Shown: positions 23,440-34,924, counted from the stretch's first letter. The stretch: DNA of 64,000 nt from Budorcas taxicolor (GCF_023091745.1 NC_068912.1:75999067-76063066), one strand, 5' to 3'. Notes: generated by a model from the letters alone, not told the origin. Numbers and translations: made by a program.

Positions 23440-23900
23440 GGTAGTGGAGCAGAGAGCTTCCTAGACTAAAGGGAATTGCTATGCAAAGGCATGGTGCTGA
23501 TAGAGCAAAACTCATTAATAAACAGAAATAAGTACAATAAGATCAGAGCAAAAAAAGGTAGCAAGTAAGTGTATCTATACTAGAGAAACATTATGTAGAG
23601 ATTGGCTATGAGTTGAGACTTTTGCCCTAAGGTGGGTTTGCCAGATTAAGTAAATAAAAATATGACTATTTAATTTGAATTTCAGATAAAAAATAATTCT
23701 TTGGTGCAAGTATGTCCCATGCAACACTTGCAATATGTGGAATATACTTACACTAAAAAAGTATTCCATGTTTATCTGAAATTCAAATTTAACTAAGAGG
23801 CCTTTATCTTCAACTCTACCCTTATGGAAATGGCAAACCACTGAAGTCTTGAAAACATTCAAGTGACATGATCAAAAATCAGAGAGAAAGAAAAATAGTC
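23440..23900 (-). repeat. Probable old L2 segment, split by a palindromic element
   Basis: Left part ctatgcaaaggcatggtgct and right part ggaaatggcaaaccactgaa, then catgatcaaaaatcagag, resemble reverse L2 phrases for low-copy 3' ORF2 sequence. The intervening part is the element at about 23630-23800. Confidence 0.4.
23630..23800. mobile_element. Palindromic MITE-like DNA transposon remnant
   Basis: Arm taatttgaatttcagataaa (23671-23690) is mirrored by tttatctgaaattcaaattt (23771-23790), 19 of 20 pairing. The stem continues inward with mismatches around gcaagtatgtccc and ggaatatacttac. I know a common old mammalian palindromic repeat of this sequence but cannot name it securely. Confidence 0.65.
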
Positions 23901-25039
23901 ACAGCAACAGGCCAACATCTCTTTCCAGATGTTCTGTTTTCTTTAGCCCTCCTTCCAATGCCCTCACCATAAAACCTACAACAATGAGAGCCTTTTATAT
24001 CCCATGACTAATGATAATATTTTAAATACAGCTTGATTAAGATAAATTGCAGTCTCAGTAATATGGCAAATGAGGTTGACTTCAAAAAAAAAAAAAAATG
24101 GAGCTTGGATTCTATCTCTTAGCATTCATGATCTGTAGCGAAAAAGCAATATACACAAAAGTGCCTGATGAACATAGCAATTTCACTTGCCAAACTGGGC
24201 ACATTCACTTTGCATCCATTGAAATCTAGATTCTACACCTCCATAATTTTCTACAAAGCCTATGTTTATCGTGCCTGACTTTTTCAGAATTCAGTGACTT
24301 CTGCTGAGTTCGTGGCCACCTCAATCTTATTCACAGAAAAGTGTTTTGAATGGGTGGGCACTGCGATTACTCAAACACGAGCCATCAGGAAACAGAAACC
24401 GAGGCTACCTACAGGAGAAGTGGGCACAAAGTCAGTGAACAGAAACTGTTCTGATTTACTATCCATTCTCTAAACACAAATCCTCATTTTCATTATGACT
24501 TAATGTGCTTCCTAAAAACCTCTATGCCCCTTCTTTGTAACCTTTTCCCTAGGAGTTCCCTCATATGGCAGTTGTTAGGATTCTAATTGCAACTCTCTGG
24601 AACAGAGTAATGGTCCACTTGGAACAAGTTGTTATCACTGACCAATCGGTCAATTTGTGGGCTTGCAGCTGTGTGAGTACATGCATCACCAGGAAACCAG
24701 TCTCTTTATAGGAGGTTAATAACCATGAGCAGTAGGAACAGTGTTAAAATGGAAAAGAAAAGGCCAGGACAAAGTTTGAAAAAGCACTGACATCTTTTTT
24801 AACAAGTCCAGGAACGTAGCTGCAATATGTGGTAGGTAGTTGAAAACACCTCCCTACTCCAAATATGTAACACATCATTGCTTATGTTCAGTATGTCCAT
24901 CCAGTCCTAGTATCAATATTATAAAAATGAAACTGAGGTACAGGAAACCCAAGCCTCAGTATGGGGCCAGAATTTCTAGCTTTTCAGACAAGCCAAGATC
25001 ATACTATGTGAAACAGAGTTCAGCAAAGTAATATCAGTT
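23901..25039. other. Unique non-coding stretch
   Basis: Contains a poly-A run at about 24084-24098 and a weak MIR-like phrase near 24925. No gene supported. Confidence 0.4.
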
Positions 25040-25490
25040 CTGGCTAACATTTGATGAATGTTGACCATGTGCAAAGAACTGTCATCAAAACTTTAATCAT
25101 AACTGTTTAGTACTAACTAGGGCTTCCCAGGTCAGTAGTAAAGACTCTGCCTGTCAACACAGGAAATGTGAATTTGATCCCTGGGTCTGGAAGATCCCTT
25201 GGAAAAGGAAATGACAACCCACCCCAGTATTCATAGCAGAGCCTTGCAGGCTACAGTCCATGGGGGTCGCAAAAGAATCAGACACAACTTAGTAGCTACA
25301 CAACAACAATTTAATACTTACTACAGTTCTACAAGATAGGTCTTATTATTTTTTCTATTATATAAGTGACAATTGAGACACATGAACACAAGTTATTAGC
25401 CAAGATTACACAGCTCAAGAGAGATAGATCAAAAATATAATCCAGGCAATTTGACTCTTAAAGCTGTACTTCAAATCACTATACTCGTTT
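25040..25490 (-). repeat. MIR SINE, split by Bov-tA
   Basis: Left part (25040-25119) contains gttgaccatgtgcaaagaac. Right part (25310-25490) contains cttactacagttctacaaga, ccaagattacacagctcaag and the final ttcaaatcactatactc. Both are reverse MIR in the correct order. Confidence 0.75.
25119..25309 (+). mobile_element. Bov-tA SINE inserted in MIR
   Basis: Head gggcttcccaggtcagtagt, gaatttgatccctgggtct, body caccccagtattcatagcag (with a small deletion) and tail cagacacaacttagtagcta. Imperfect TSD tttagtactaact (25106-25118) and tttaatacttact (25310-25322). Confidence 0.93.
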
Positions 25491-25575
25491 TCTGGGAAAA
25501 CAGTGGAGAGCCCTTGCATGGTCTACAGAATATGAATGGAGACAGGCTAACATTGCTTGGCTTTGGTAAAAAATT

Positions 25576-27053
25576 TCAGTTCAGTTCAGTTGCTCAGTCA
25601 TGTCCGACTCTTTGCGACCCCATAAATTGCAGCACGCTAGGCCTCCCTGTCCATCATCAACTCCATGAGTTCAATCAGACTCATGTCCATCAAGTCGGTG
25701 ATGCCATCCAGCCATCTCATCCTCTGTCGTCCCCTTCTCCTCCTGCCCCCAATCCCTCCCAGCATCAGAGTCTTCCAATGAGTTAACTCTTCGCATGAGG
25801 TGGCCAAAGTATTGGAGTTTCAGCTTTAGCATCAGTCCTTCCAAAGAACACCCAGGACTGATCTCCTTCAGAATGGACTGGTTGGATCTCCTTGCAGTCC
25901 AAGGGACTCTCAAGAGTCTTCTCCAACACCACAGTTCAAAAGCATCAATTCTTAAGCACTCAGCTTTCTTCACAGTCCAACTCTCACATCCATAAATGAC
26001 CACTGGAAAAAACATAGCCTTGACTAGACGGAACTTTGTTGGCAAAGTAATGTCTGCTTTTCAATATGCTATCTAGGTTGGTCATAACTTTCCTTCCAAG
26101 GACTGAGTGTCTTTTAATTTCATGGCTGCAGTCATCATCTGCAGTGATTTTGGAGCCCCCCAAAATAAAGTCTGACACTGTTTCCACTGTTTCCCCATCT
26201 ATTTCCTGTGAAGTGATAGGACCAGATGCCATGATCTTCTTTTTCTGAATGTTGAGCTTTAAGCCAACTTATTCACTCTCCTCTTTCAGTTTCATCAAGA
26301 GGCTTTTTAGCTCCTCTTCACTTTCTGCCAGAAGGGTGGTGTCATCTGCATATCTAAGGTGATTGATATTTCTCCTGGCAATCTTGATTCCAGTCTGTGC
26401 TTCTTCCAGCCCAGCATTTCTCATGATATACTCTGCATATAAGTTAAATAAGCCGGATGACAACATATAGCCTTAACGTACTCCTTTTCCTATTTGGAAC
26501 CAGTCTGTTGTGCCATGTACAGTTCTAACTGTTGCTTCCTGACCTGCATATCAAGAAGCAGTTTAGATGGTCTGGTATTCCCATCTCTTTCAGAATTTTC
26601 CACAGTTTATTGTGATCCACACAGTCAAAGGCTTTGTCATAATCAATAAAGCAGAAATAGATGTTTTTCTGGAACTCTCTTGCTTTTTCCATGATCCAGC
26701 GGATGTTGGCAATTTGATCTCTGGTTCTTCTGCCTTTTCTAAAACAGGCTTGAACATCTGGAAGCTCACGGTTCATGTATTGCTGAAGCCTGGTTTGGAG
26801 AATTTTGAGCATTACTTTCCTAGCATGTGAGATGAGTGCAATTGTGTGGGAGTTTGAGCATTCTTTGGCATTGCCTTTATTTGGGATTGGAATGAAAACT
26901 GACCTTTTCCAGTCCTGTGGCCACTGCTGAGTTTTCCAAATTTTCTGGCATATTGAGTGTGGCACTTTCACAGCATCATCTTTCAGGATTTGAAATAGCT
27001 CAACTGGAATTCCATCACCTCCACTAGCTTTGTTCATAGTGATGTTTTCTAAA
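25576..27053 (-). mobile_element. BovB LINE, 5'-truncated, 1.5 kb
   Basis: Reverse strand, from the 3' end cagttcagttcagttgctca at the left to about half way into the RT region at 27053, where similarity stops after gtgatgttttctaa. Contains a good part of the RT domain. No SINE interrupts it. Confidence 0.93.
26269..27053 (-). pseudogene. BovB reverse transcriptase relic with YADD retained
   Basis: Reverse strand. The long frame (26525-27085) reads through RT fingers and motif A (FIDYDKAFDCVDH, with the catalytic Asp). It also keeps KGRRTRDQIANIRWIMEKA, typical of RTE RTs. A break near 26470-26525 separates it from a second frame (26269-26466) carrying Y-A-D-D (rc of 26341-26352). The protein would lack the endonuclease because of 5' truncation, so it is dead as an autonomous element. 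Both catalytic Asp motifs are intact, unlike the 7.6-11.2 kb copy. Confidence 0.9.
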
Positions 27054-27194
27054 GTTTCCTTTTCCTGTTCCATGATTCTAAGCAACTTTGCAAGAATTTA
27101 TCTTACATACAAAAAAGAAGGTATGGTTGTGAAAACTACCTGCTCAAAGCAACAATCAGTTCTGTGCTTTGATTGAATCTATATCCAATTCATT

Positions 27195-27380
27195 GAATCT
27201 ATATCCAAATTTTGCTCTGTATTCAAAACTCATGCATGGAGTGCCTACTGACTGAGGTGCACTAAATGTGGTTATCAAGACATTGTTCATGATCACAAGA
27301 CTTGCACAGCCTATGGGAATATATAGGCATGTGAGGAGACAATTAGAATGGTAATTACATTGGCAGTTTAAGCTTTCTAA
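27195..27380 (-). repeat. L2 3' end remnant
   Basis: Reverse L2-like order: gcatggagtgcctactgact, gaggtgcactaaatgtggtt and tcacaagacttgcacagcct. Diverged, so tentative. Confidence 0.45.
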
Positions 27381-27405
27381 TTGTAGGCTAGGCCTTTAAT
27401 GCTCT

Positions 27406-27582
27406 GTGAAAGTGAAAGTGTTAATCGCTTAGTTGTGTCCAACTCTTTGCAAACGCATGGACTGTAGCCCACCAGCATCCTCTGTCCACGGGATTCTCCA
27501 GGCAAGAATACTGCAGTGGGTAGCCAGTCCCTTCTCCAGGGATCTTCCCAACCCAGGGACCGCAGATTCTTTACCATCTGAG
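27406..27582 (-). mobile_element. Bov-tA SINE with 7-bp TSD
   Basis: Reverse Bov-tA: gtgaaagtgaaagtgttaat lead, gggattctccaggcaagaat and ttctttaccatctgag. TSD atgctct at 27399-27405 and 27583-27589. Confidence 0.93.
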
Positions 27583-27589
27583 ATGCTCT

Positions 27590-28744
27590 AGAAAATTGTA
27601 ACTCAGTGCTTTAAAGATTCTCTTGCTCTTTTCCCTAACTACTCATTTGGGACCATCTCACCTCTTGCAAATTATCCCCAATGATTTCTGGAAATAACCA
27701 TAGATGCTTCTTTTGGTAAAGGAACTGAAACATTAGCTACAGGAACTTTATAGTAGACATACTGATTAGGAGAGCCACAGGAGGAGAGAAGGAAAACTGT
27801 CTTGTTTTCATTAAATTGCTAATGGGAACTTCACTAGGGCCACTACTGATGGTGGCACTAAACCCCACCTCTCCTTTGGACCACAGTGGTGTGGAAAAAT
27901 TGCCCATGATCTGATTATGAGTTACTTAGTAGGGTTTGGTTGGTAGGGCATTCTTTAGTATTGCCCAGTGGTACTCAAGGTCTCAGAGACTCTCAGAAAA
28001 GCAGTATCCCCTATCTTTCTGTTGTGAATCTTTTTTTTTTTAATTTTTATTTTTACTTTACAATACTGTATTGGTTTAGCCATTAAAAAAAAAAAAAAAA
28101 AACCAACATAGCCAAAGGATTAGGCAGGAACATATGTTTCATTGTTTTTCATTTTTGTTTCTCTCTTAAGAGCTTGAAACAAGCAGATAATGTACAAACA
28201 AAACAAACCTTTCTCTTGTTCTTTAGCCAAAATACATAAAAAGTTTCCTGCAAAATATTCAGGCAAATTGTGGCCACCAGCCTGCTAATAACGTGCACAC
28301 CCTGATTTAGTTTGGATTCAAATAGGACACCCTGCTATACACAGGACGTGGTAAGTGACATGAGGCATGCAGAGGATCACCACCACGTCTGGGAGTTCTG
28401 GAAATCTTTGTCAACCAGTGACTATTAGGCTTGATCATGAAAATGAGCAGTGGTTTATTTATTGTTTGATGAAGAGACATTATGGCATTTGGGATAGGAA
28501 ACTGTATAAAGGATCTGGGTATATGGAAGAATCTGGAATTCTGGGATGAGTGGGTGGTGTAATGCTTGTGTTAGGCTGTCCCTGTGGGCTGCAGTTTGGA
28601 GAAGTGAGACTAGGAAAAAAAAGAAAACGATGGGACCAAACTGAGAGAGGCCATTATTCTGGGATATTTCCAGTCAAAACTTTTCTAAGTGGATCTCAGT
28701 TTAGGAGAGGAAGAAACTATTTTTCCTTTCTATCTATGTGAGGT
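27590..28744. other. Mostly unique non-coding stretch
   Basis: Apart from the 57-bp L1 tail and A-run at 28030-28102, nothing is recognised. Short frames at 28367-28741 show no family resemblance. Confidence 0.4.
28030..28102 (-). mobile_element. Very short ruminant L1 3' tail
   Basis: Reverse of the L1 tail (tttactttacaatactgtat, then tggtttagcca), followed by an A-rich run to 28102. Only about 57 bp of element. Confidence 0.6.
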
Positions 28745-29043
28745 TCTTTGGCTGGGGTCCTATAAATCAGACTAATAAAAGACAGATGACAAAGAGGAAA
28801 ACAATCAAGTGTATTGTCGTGCACAGCACGGACAGACACAGGAGGGTAGTCAGAGATGAGTAACTCACAGGGGTGGGTAAACTTGAGTTTGTATAGCATC
28901 TTTTTTTCTTCTTCTTCTAAGCTTAAGTCACTTTTATTTTGAAATAAAACCAAAAAAATTGAAATCAATTTTGCTTTAAACTAAGAAATTTGGGAGAGAA
29001 TATGTTATGATTACCTGAGGAAAGAAGATGTTAATTTCATGGT

Positions 29044-29256
29044 GGATGCATGCTAAGTTGCTTCAGTCATGTCAGACTCTTTGAGACACTATGTACTGTA
29101 GCCAATCAGGCTCTTCTGTCCATGGAATTCTCCAGGCAAGAATACTGGAGTGGGTTGTCATTTCCTTCTCCAGGTGATCTTCCTGACCTAAGGATCAAAC
29201 TTGGGTCTCCTATATTACAGGTAGATTCTTTACCATTGGAGCCACCAGGGAAGCTC
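29044..29256 (-). mobile_element. Bov-tA SINE with 11-bp TSD
   Basis: Reverse Bov-tA: gctaagttgcttcagtcatg, ggaattctccaggcaagaat and ttctttaccattggagccac. TSD aatttcatggt (29033-29043) and aattttatggt (29257-29267), one mismatch. Confidence 0.95.
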
Positions 29257-29308
29257 AATTTTATGGTACATGGGGGTAAAGGAGGTGCTTTTTAAAAGGG
29301 CAGTATTT

Positions 29309-29341
29309 AATGCTGGGTTTAAGAGATGTAAACCCAGCATT
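29309..29341. repeat. Perfect 13-bp inverted repeat, 7-nt loop
   Basis: Arm aatgctgggttta (29309-29321), loop agagatg, arm taaacccagcatt (29329-29341). All 13 positions pair. Confidence 0.85.
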
Positions 29342-29664
29342 CAACAGACAGGTAATACAATTGAAAGAAAGTGAACATCACATGTAAGGACGTGAGGAAT
29401 TGGATCTTCAGGGAAGAATAAGTCCTCTGTGCTCATAGTGGAGTTTATCTATAGCATCTTAACAAAATAGTAATAAATTTTAGAGAAGTGACGACAAAAG
29501 CAAAGGGCTTGTAGCTTCCAGGAGCAGCAAATGCAGAAAGGTAAACATATGGAAAAACGAATGGTCGATAAGAACCAGTTTGAGCAAGGTTTATTACGTT
29601 GGTTCCTTTAGTGTCTTCTCTGTGTTGATAAGGGTTTAGAATTGTCTCCAATAACTGACTTTTC

Positions 29665-29838
29665 TTTTTCTTTTTTGCTGTGCTGGGTTCTTCGTTGTGG
29701 CATGGGCTCTGCGGTTGTGGCACACCAGCTTAGTTTCCTTGTGGCATGTTGGATCTTAGTTCTCTGACCAGGGATCTAACCCGGGTCCCCTGCATTGGAA
29801 GGCATATTCTTAATCACTGGACTACCAGAGAAGTCCCT
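29665..29838 (-). mobile_element. CHR-type cetartiodactyl SINE
   Basis: Reverse strand: tttttgctgtgctgggttct, ctctgcggttgtggcacacc, ctgaccagggatctaacccg and taatcactggactaccagag. The last part is the tRNA-like head with its B-box. Confidence 0.85.
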
Positions 29839-29984
29839 CCAATGATTAACTTTTGTCCTTTCTTATGCAGAGGGAAGGAGGGGGATAACTTTGCAAATTT
29901 ATGTCCTACTTTTAAGCAAATATTGGGAGGCAGAAAGCTTTTCTCATATCTTCATATTCTCAATTGACTTAGCTATTAATCTCT

Positions 29985-30125
29985 ACCACTCACATTGCTC
30001 TCATATAAATTTCCCCTTTGATCTTCATAATAAGTTCATGGAGTTGGAAATGCAATGGCATTATTCCTGTTTTATAGATGAGGAGACAGTACCCCCCAAA
30101 ATGAAACGGCTTACTCAACCTGTTC
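29985..30125 (-). repeat. MIR SINE
   Basis: Reverse MIR: gatcttcataataagttcat, attattcctgttttatagat and gaggagacagtac follow the expected order. Confidence 0.7.
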
Positions 30126-30204
30126 CACTTTCTGGAATCCTGCATTTTGTCATTCAGAGAAATCCACCCATGTCCTGGATGCCCAATTCTGCCTTTGAAG
30201 TGTA

Positions 30205-30450
30205 ACAGTAGGATTATAACTTTGGAGTGATGAGGGCATTGTCATGAAAAAGGGAGGCTTCATATCTTTGCTCTGGTCCCTACTAGCTAAGCCTTTAAGT
30301 GAGTTACTTATGCTCTTCGGAGAATGTCTCCTACTTTGTGACATTCAGATGGCAATCCCTGTCTCTCAGGGTCATTGTATGCATTAACTGAGAAAATATA
30401 TATATTAGTATAAACAGCATCATACCTGGTACTTAATAAGACCTAAACAT
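30205..30450 (+). repeat. MIR SINE
   Basis: Forward MIR: ggattataactttggagtga, ctactagctaagcctttaag, gggtcattgtatgcattaac and catacctggtacttaataag. Confidence 0.7.
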
Positions 30451-31634
30451 ATCAGTGCTTAATGTCATTATCATCGTATCATTATGATATAGCAGTAAAT
30501 AATAGGAAATATAGTAAGCAAATGAAGGGACATGTAGATTCAGGTATTTTTTCTGAGTCCCTGCCATGACTTTCAAATTCAGATTCCCTGAAAAACAATT
30601 TTTACTTCCATCCATATTTGCTTGCATTTGAAAAATTCAGTTAGGTCTGACGGCTGCTATTAATGCCAGAATGCTGGCTGAGCTTGGTTGCTTTACTGTC
30701 TCTCACAGCTTTGTAAATTAAAAAAAAAAAAAATCCCTGAATTATTTTGGGGGTCATATTTATATATTATTACTCGTGTTGTTGGACCACTGTGAGCACT
30801 CAAATTTATTTTTATGATCATGCTCACTTTGGTGTAACTTCAGATAGTTTATTTGGTCAACTAATGACTGCAGTAGTAATAAAATTATGAGGAAATGATC
30901 TAACATCACTATTTCAACAAAATGACTTATTGATATGTAATGTAACATTAACATTGCCTTAGAAAGTCTCTAATACATGTTTTGAATATGTATATCCATG
31001 TTCTCCCTTGAGAGAAATTTTTATTATTTATTTAATGAGTCAGTTAAGCTGAAACCAAAGACTATATTCTATTTTTCTCTGTATATAGAAATAGTAATGT
31101 AATTTGACCTTCTGTCATCAATAGTAAATGTATGAAGAATATCAATAGTAAACATTTTCCAGTGTAAGCTTCAGCTTATTCTTGTTTGCTGTCTGAAAGG
31201 GGCTGCTGCTGTGAGAGGTGCATGTCTTAAAGATTTCTGTGTGTTTATTGCTGTCATTCAGTTGAATGAAATTAAACTTGCCACTTGTACCATCACAGAA
31301 GAAAATTATAGAACAACTTTTTTGGAAAAATGTTATTTCATTTAATTAAGGAGTAAATAGAATTCTGTTCTACTTCAATTGTTTGGTATAAAAAATACAA
31401 CATTGAAAAAAGGGGGAAATAGTAAATTTCTATAAGAAGTTCAGCAACTAGAATAAAACTCACAGCTGGGCAGTACTTTCATTCTTTGTACTTTATTTAT
31501 CAGAAGGACTCTCCAATAACTAAAATTTTAGCATTCTTGCTTCCTTGTTAAATTCTGTCCTTAGTATTTGGGGGTGGGAGTGGGGAAGAGGTTCCTCTTG
31601 AAATTACTTTCATTTTTGGAGATGTTTGATTAAT
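30451..31634. other. Repeat-poor unique stretch
   Basis: No interspersed repeat recognised except an A-run at about 30720-30733. The part near 31060-31320 has balanced composition and could be conserved non-coding DNA, but nothing proves it. Confidence 0.4.
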
Positions 31635-31865
31635 TTCTTTTTTTATATTTTTCACAATTGAAGGATAATTACAATGCTGTGTTAGTTTCTGCTGTACAAC
31701 AATCGTAAATCAGCTACAAGTATATATATCTGGACCCTCCCTCCCCTTCCTCTATACCACTCCTCTACCTCTAGGCCATCACAGAGCACAGAGCTGAGCT
31801 CCCTATGTTATACAGCAGTTTCCCAATAGCTATCTATTTCATACATGGCAGTGAACATATTCAAC
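31635..31865 (-). mobile_element. Ruminant L1 3' end
   Basis: Reverse of the L1 3' UTR: caattgaaggataattacaa, tgttagtttctgctgtacaa, tctaggccatcacagagcac and gctgagctccctatgttata. Same element type as at 341-518 but with more 5' sequence. Confidence 0.8.
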
Positions 31866-32309
31866 AGGGAGAAAACAATAAAGAAGTCTGGGGCAGATCT
31901 TTTTCTTGGTTCTCATACTTCTTTTTGTGTTCACATTTAAGAATGCATAGATTTCACATGAAAATTGGGATTGGTGGGTTGTCTTGAAAACTCAGAAAAT
32001 CTGGCCACACTAAGCCTATGTTTTGGCATGACAAACATCAGTGGGAGCTGAGCAGCTGCCTTCTTTGAATGGACACTTGAAATCCAACCAGCCGCAGACC
32101 TCACCAGTCTCTATTGTCTCTCTGCTCAACCAGACTGCTTCACGCAGTTGAATTGCTGGCATGAACCTGAAGATACTTGTATTTTTATATATACTGGCCT
32201 ATCCATCTATATTTAGATTGATAAATATAATAATTACTATTATTTCATCAGTATTACCATTTTTTAACAACAGAAGAACACCTAGAGGGGCAAAGTCTAT
32301 CTCTGATTA

Positions 32310-32490
32310 CTTTAAAATTTTTTCTAGGTTATTGATGAGTTTAGGCATTTCACATAGATAATTTTTCTCATTTGTAAAGCTGGAGATAGTTTTAACAATT
32401 TCTATCTTTTTCAGTTGTATGACAATTAATAATGTGATGTATATAAAGCATATTGCAGAGTAGGTATGCAATAAGTGTTAGCTACAGTGT
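32310..32490 (+). repeat. MIR SINE
   Basis: Forward MIR: tttctcatttgtaaagctgg, gtgatgtatataaagcatat and ttgcagagtaggtatgcaat in order. Confidence 0.65.
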
Positions 32491-33103
32491 TCTGTGATAG
32501 AACAAAACAAACGTGGCTTTAAAAATTGCTTCTGCATTCCTATCATTCCATTTCATATAAAAGATGCCATGGATCAAGATCTTTGATTTTCAGTTGCATT
32601 TTGCCCCTTGAGTGTTCGGGGATAATTGCCAATGAACATGGGGCTTCTGTCATTCTGGGTGAATCTTTTGGTCTTGAGCTTTGAGCAGGATAATGAATGA
32701 ATTAGGAAGGCTGAAGCAAACATGTGGGTGGATATCCCTTGTCAGAGCTTTGATTTAGATTCCTTACAGAACAACAGAAATATTCATTATATTTTCATTC
32801 TTTTCAAAATGCAAAGAATAGCAGAGCTTCAAAAACAGGACAGTAAGGCACTATCCTAGAGGAAGTTGTTTTAGCCTATTTAAAAGCAGCCTCCAGGAAT
32901 CAGGGCATAGATGCTTTCCTCATTATTCCTCCTGCTCATTATTTGGCACCATTATCTGTTTTGATCCCTTTCTACAGATTTTCCAACGTTAACGTGCTAC
33001 AAACATGATTCTTGGATCCAATAGAGGGTCTGCACTTCATGCTAATGAACACAGTAGATCATTAAACAGATTTCTGATTTACTACCTTTAATTTCTTCTT
33101 CAG

Positions 33104-33247
33104 GAGCAACAACAGAAGCTAGTGGGTGGAGGCGGAGGATCTCTGATTACAATCATGGATAGAGAAATGGTTTCTTCTGACATTTTTCTTTCAGAGAGAC
33201 TAAGCAAAATTGCAGTACAGTTTAACAGTACTCTTAACTCACTGCAG
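33104..33247 (+). other. Candidate exon or conserved element (48 codons)
   Basis: A branch-point-like ctgattt and a polypyrimidine stretch ending in cttcttcag (33095-33103) look like a 3' splice site. The next 144 nt are open for exactly 48 codons, starting E-Q-Q-Q-K-L with a run of five Gly, and end in ctgcag. The would-be donor gttgcc is weak. A TAA lies in frame at 33089-33091, before the segment. The reverse strand is also open here, so openness alone is weak evidence. I do not recognise the protein. It could equally be a conserved enhancer. Confidence 0.25.
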
Positions 33248-33261
33248 GTTGCCATGGAAAC
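33248..33261. promoter_or_regulatory. X-box-like (RFX) motif
   Basis: gttgccatggaaac fits the RFX-family X-box: half site GTTGCC, two-base spacer, half site GGAAAC. One base differs from a perfect palindrome. It lies in the repeat-poor block next to the exon-like segment. Factor binding is inferred from the motif only. Confidence 0.4.
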
Positions 33262-34204
33262 AGGAATCTGGCACCAACATGAAAGGCATTTAGGGAATCT
33301 GTTAGGCTTTAACATTAGCATGATCTAAGCATTCTTGCTCACCACTAACAAGTCTAGCATCTCTTTTAGAATAACATTAATATTCATTAAATTCTCTGCA
33401 TGTGGTTTGGGGATCTTCATATCACATTTGAGGTCATTTTTTGTGAGTGATCAACTCATCAGAGAACACGCATTTTGTGGAACTATACTTAGCTCATCTA
33501 GCATATGAAGCAAGATTCACTCTACTTACACTGTTATTTTCCCATGATCCAGATTTAGATTTTAATAGAGAAGAATATGATTGCAATGGCAATTAAAGAA
33601 ATCTGCTAATATTTAGGAAGTTTATTTATAATAAAGAAGAACCAAATGGGATTTTTTATTCTATAAAAAAAGTTTAATAGAAACAGGCCCTTTGATCACT
33701 TACTTGTGCTAGGTAACTTTTAGGTTAGCCCTCATGTGTAAGTTTAGTTTGGCTAAGTATGTGTATATACATATATATATATATTCGTTTTTGAGGACAG
33801 TTTACTTTAGAATCTTATAACACTAAAAGCTTATGTTGCTGGCAAAATCAGTTGGACTTTTTGTTTTTTTCTCAAGGGCTATGTGACTGTGACCAATTTG
33901 TTTAAAGCAATTATAGCAATGACTAAATTACAATTTTCTTTTATTTCACAAAAGAAGAAAATTTTGGTGGACTTATTGGGAAAAAATGAGAGACATTATT
34001 TTTGAATTATGTTTTGAACTCTTCCAATTATTTTTATGTGAATTAAGTCACTGGTGCATCAATTAGTCTCCTCCAGTTGACCTCCCAAATTGGTTCTGTG
34101 TCTTTTCTGTTGAAAGGTTCTGAGTGGTATTTAATGCCTATTCCTAGGGCAAGCAGCAAGTTTTTTTGTGATGAATACATCAGATTTGTATTTGATGAAT
34201 ACGT

Positions 34205-34385
34205 CAGAAAGCCCAAGTTCGATTCTCAGCTCCACTGTTTTCCAACTGGATAACATTTTGGGCAAGGTATCTAAACACTGTACCTCTTTCGTCATGTGGT
34301 TTTTTTTTAAAGATTGAGATAATGCATATGCAGTACTTAGCAGATTTCTGCTATAATCTATACATACTAACATATAACACTCAGT
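34205..34385 (+). repeat. MIR SINE
   Basis: Forward MIR: cccaagttcgattctcagct, ttttgggcaaggtatctaaa and gagataatgcatatgcagta. A direct repeat of about 15 bp (tgatgaatac-tcag, 34172 and 34193) lies just before it. Confidence 0.7.
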
Positions 34386-34862
34386 GAATTTTATTTATGT
34401 CATTATTATATTAATTTTATAGTTTGAATAACCTGATGAGACTGCCAAGCCAATATTTCCTTTTTTATTATAACCAAACATCCTAGCAGAAATTAGGTCT
34501 CTTTCTTTTTCATGAGCTTGCTGTTCATTTTCATGAAAAGTGGATTACAATTAATAAAATCTCCAAAACTCAGAAAACAGGTAAGAAATGAAAATAATGA
34601 GACCATATACAAACTGGAAATTTGATTGTTAGGTGGCAGGTTAAACAAAACCAATCAACTCTTCAGCTGTAGTCGAAAAGAGTCAAAAGGTGTCTAGCAG
34701 CAGTTGCATTGCTGGCTCATCTAGCTTTTAGACCTGAATCAATTTGTCTGTAATAAGTTATTTATCATGAACAGATGCAGAATCTATGATTATTTTAACT
34801 TGATATTTAATTTCTTGAATGTTGAGTTTTAAACATGTAAATTAATTATTTCCCTTTCCAAG

Positions 34863-34918
34863 CCATCTGACATGGAAGCAAAGTGTAAAAACAAAATGGT
34901 ATCAAATGGAGACAAAAG
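34863..34918 (+). other. Candidate small exon with start codon
   Basis: Preceded by ttatttccctttccaag and followed by the good donor aaaag/gtaagc (34914-34924). An ATG in a favourable setting (gacatgg, 34872) opens 15 complete codons to the donor: M-E-A-K-C-K-N-K-M-V-S-N-G-D-K. If real it would be a 5' exon holding a start. I do not recognise the peptide; chance is a realistic explanation. Confidence 0.2.
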
Positions 34919-34924
34919 GTAAGC

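Larger units (their letters stand above)
28745..29660. repeat. Unclassified old interspersed repeat (tentative), split by Bov-tA
   Basis: Text such as gctggggtcctataaatcag and gtgctcatagtggagtttat looks like a known old mammalian repeat to me, but I cannot assign a family. The Bov-tA at 29044-29256 interrupts it. Confidence 0.3.
32491..34204. other. Repeat-poor stretch, best candidate for conserved sequence
   Basis: No interspersed repeat recognised except a short (TA)n near 33768-33784. Contains the exon-like segment 33104-33247 and an X-box at 33248-33261. Confidence 0.45.
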
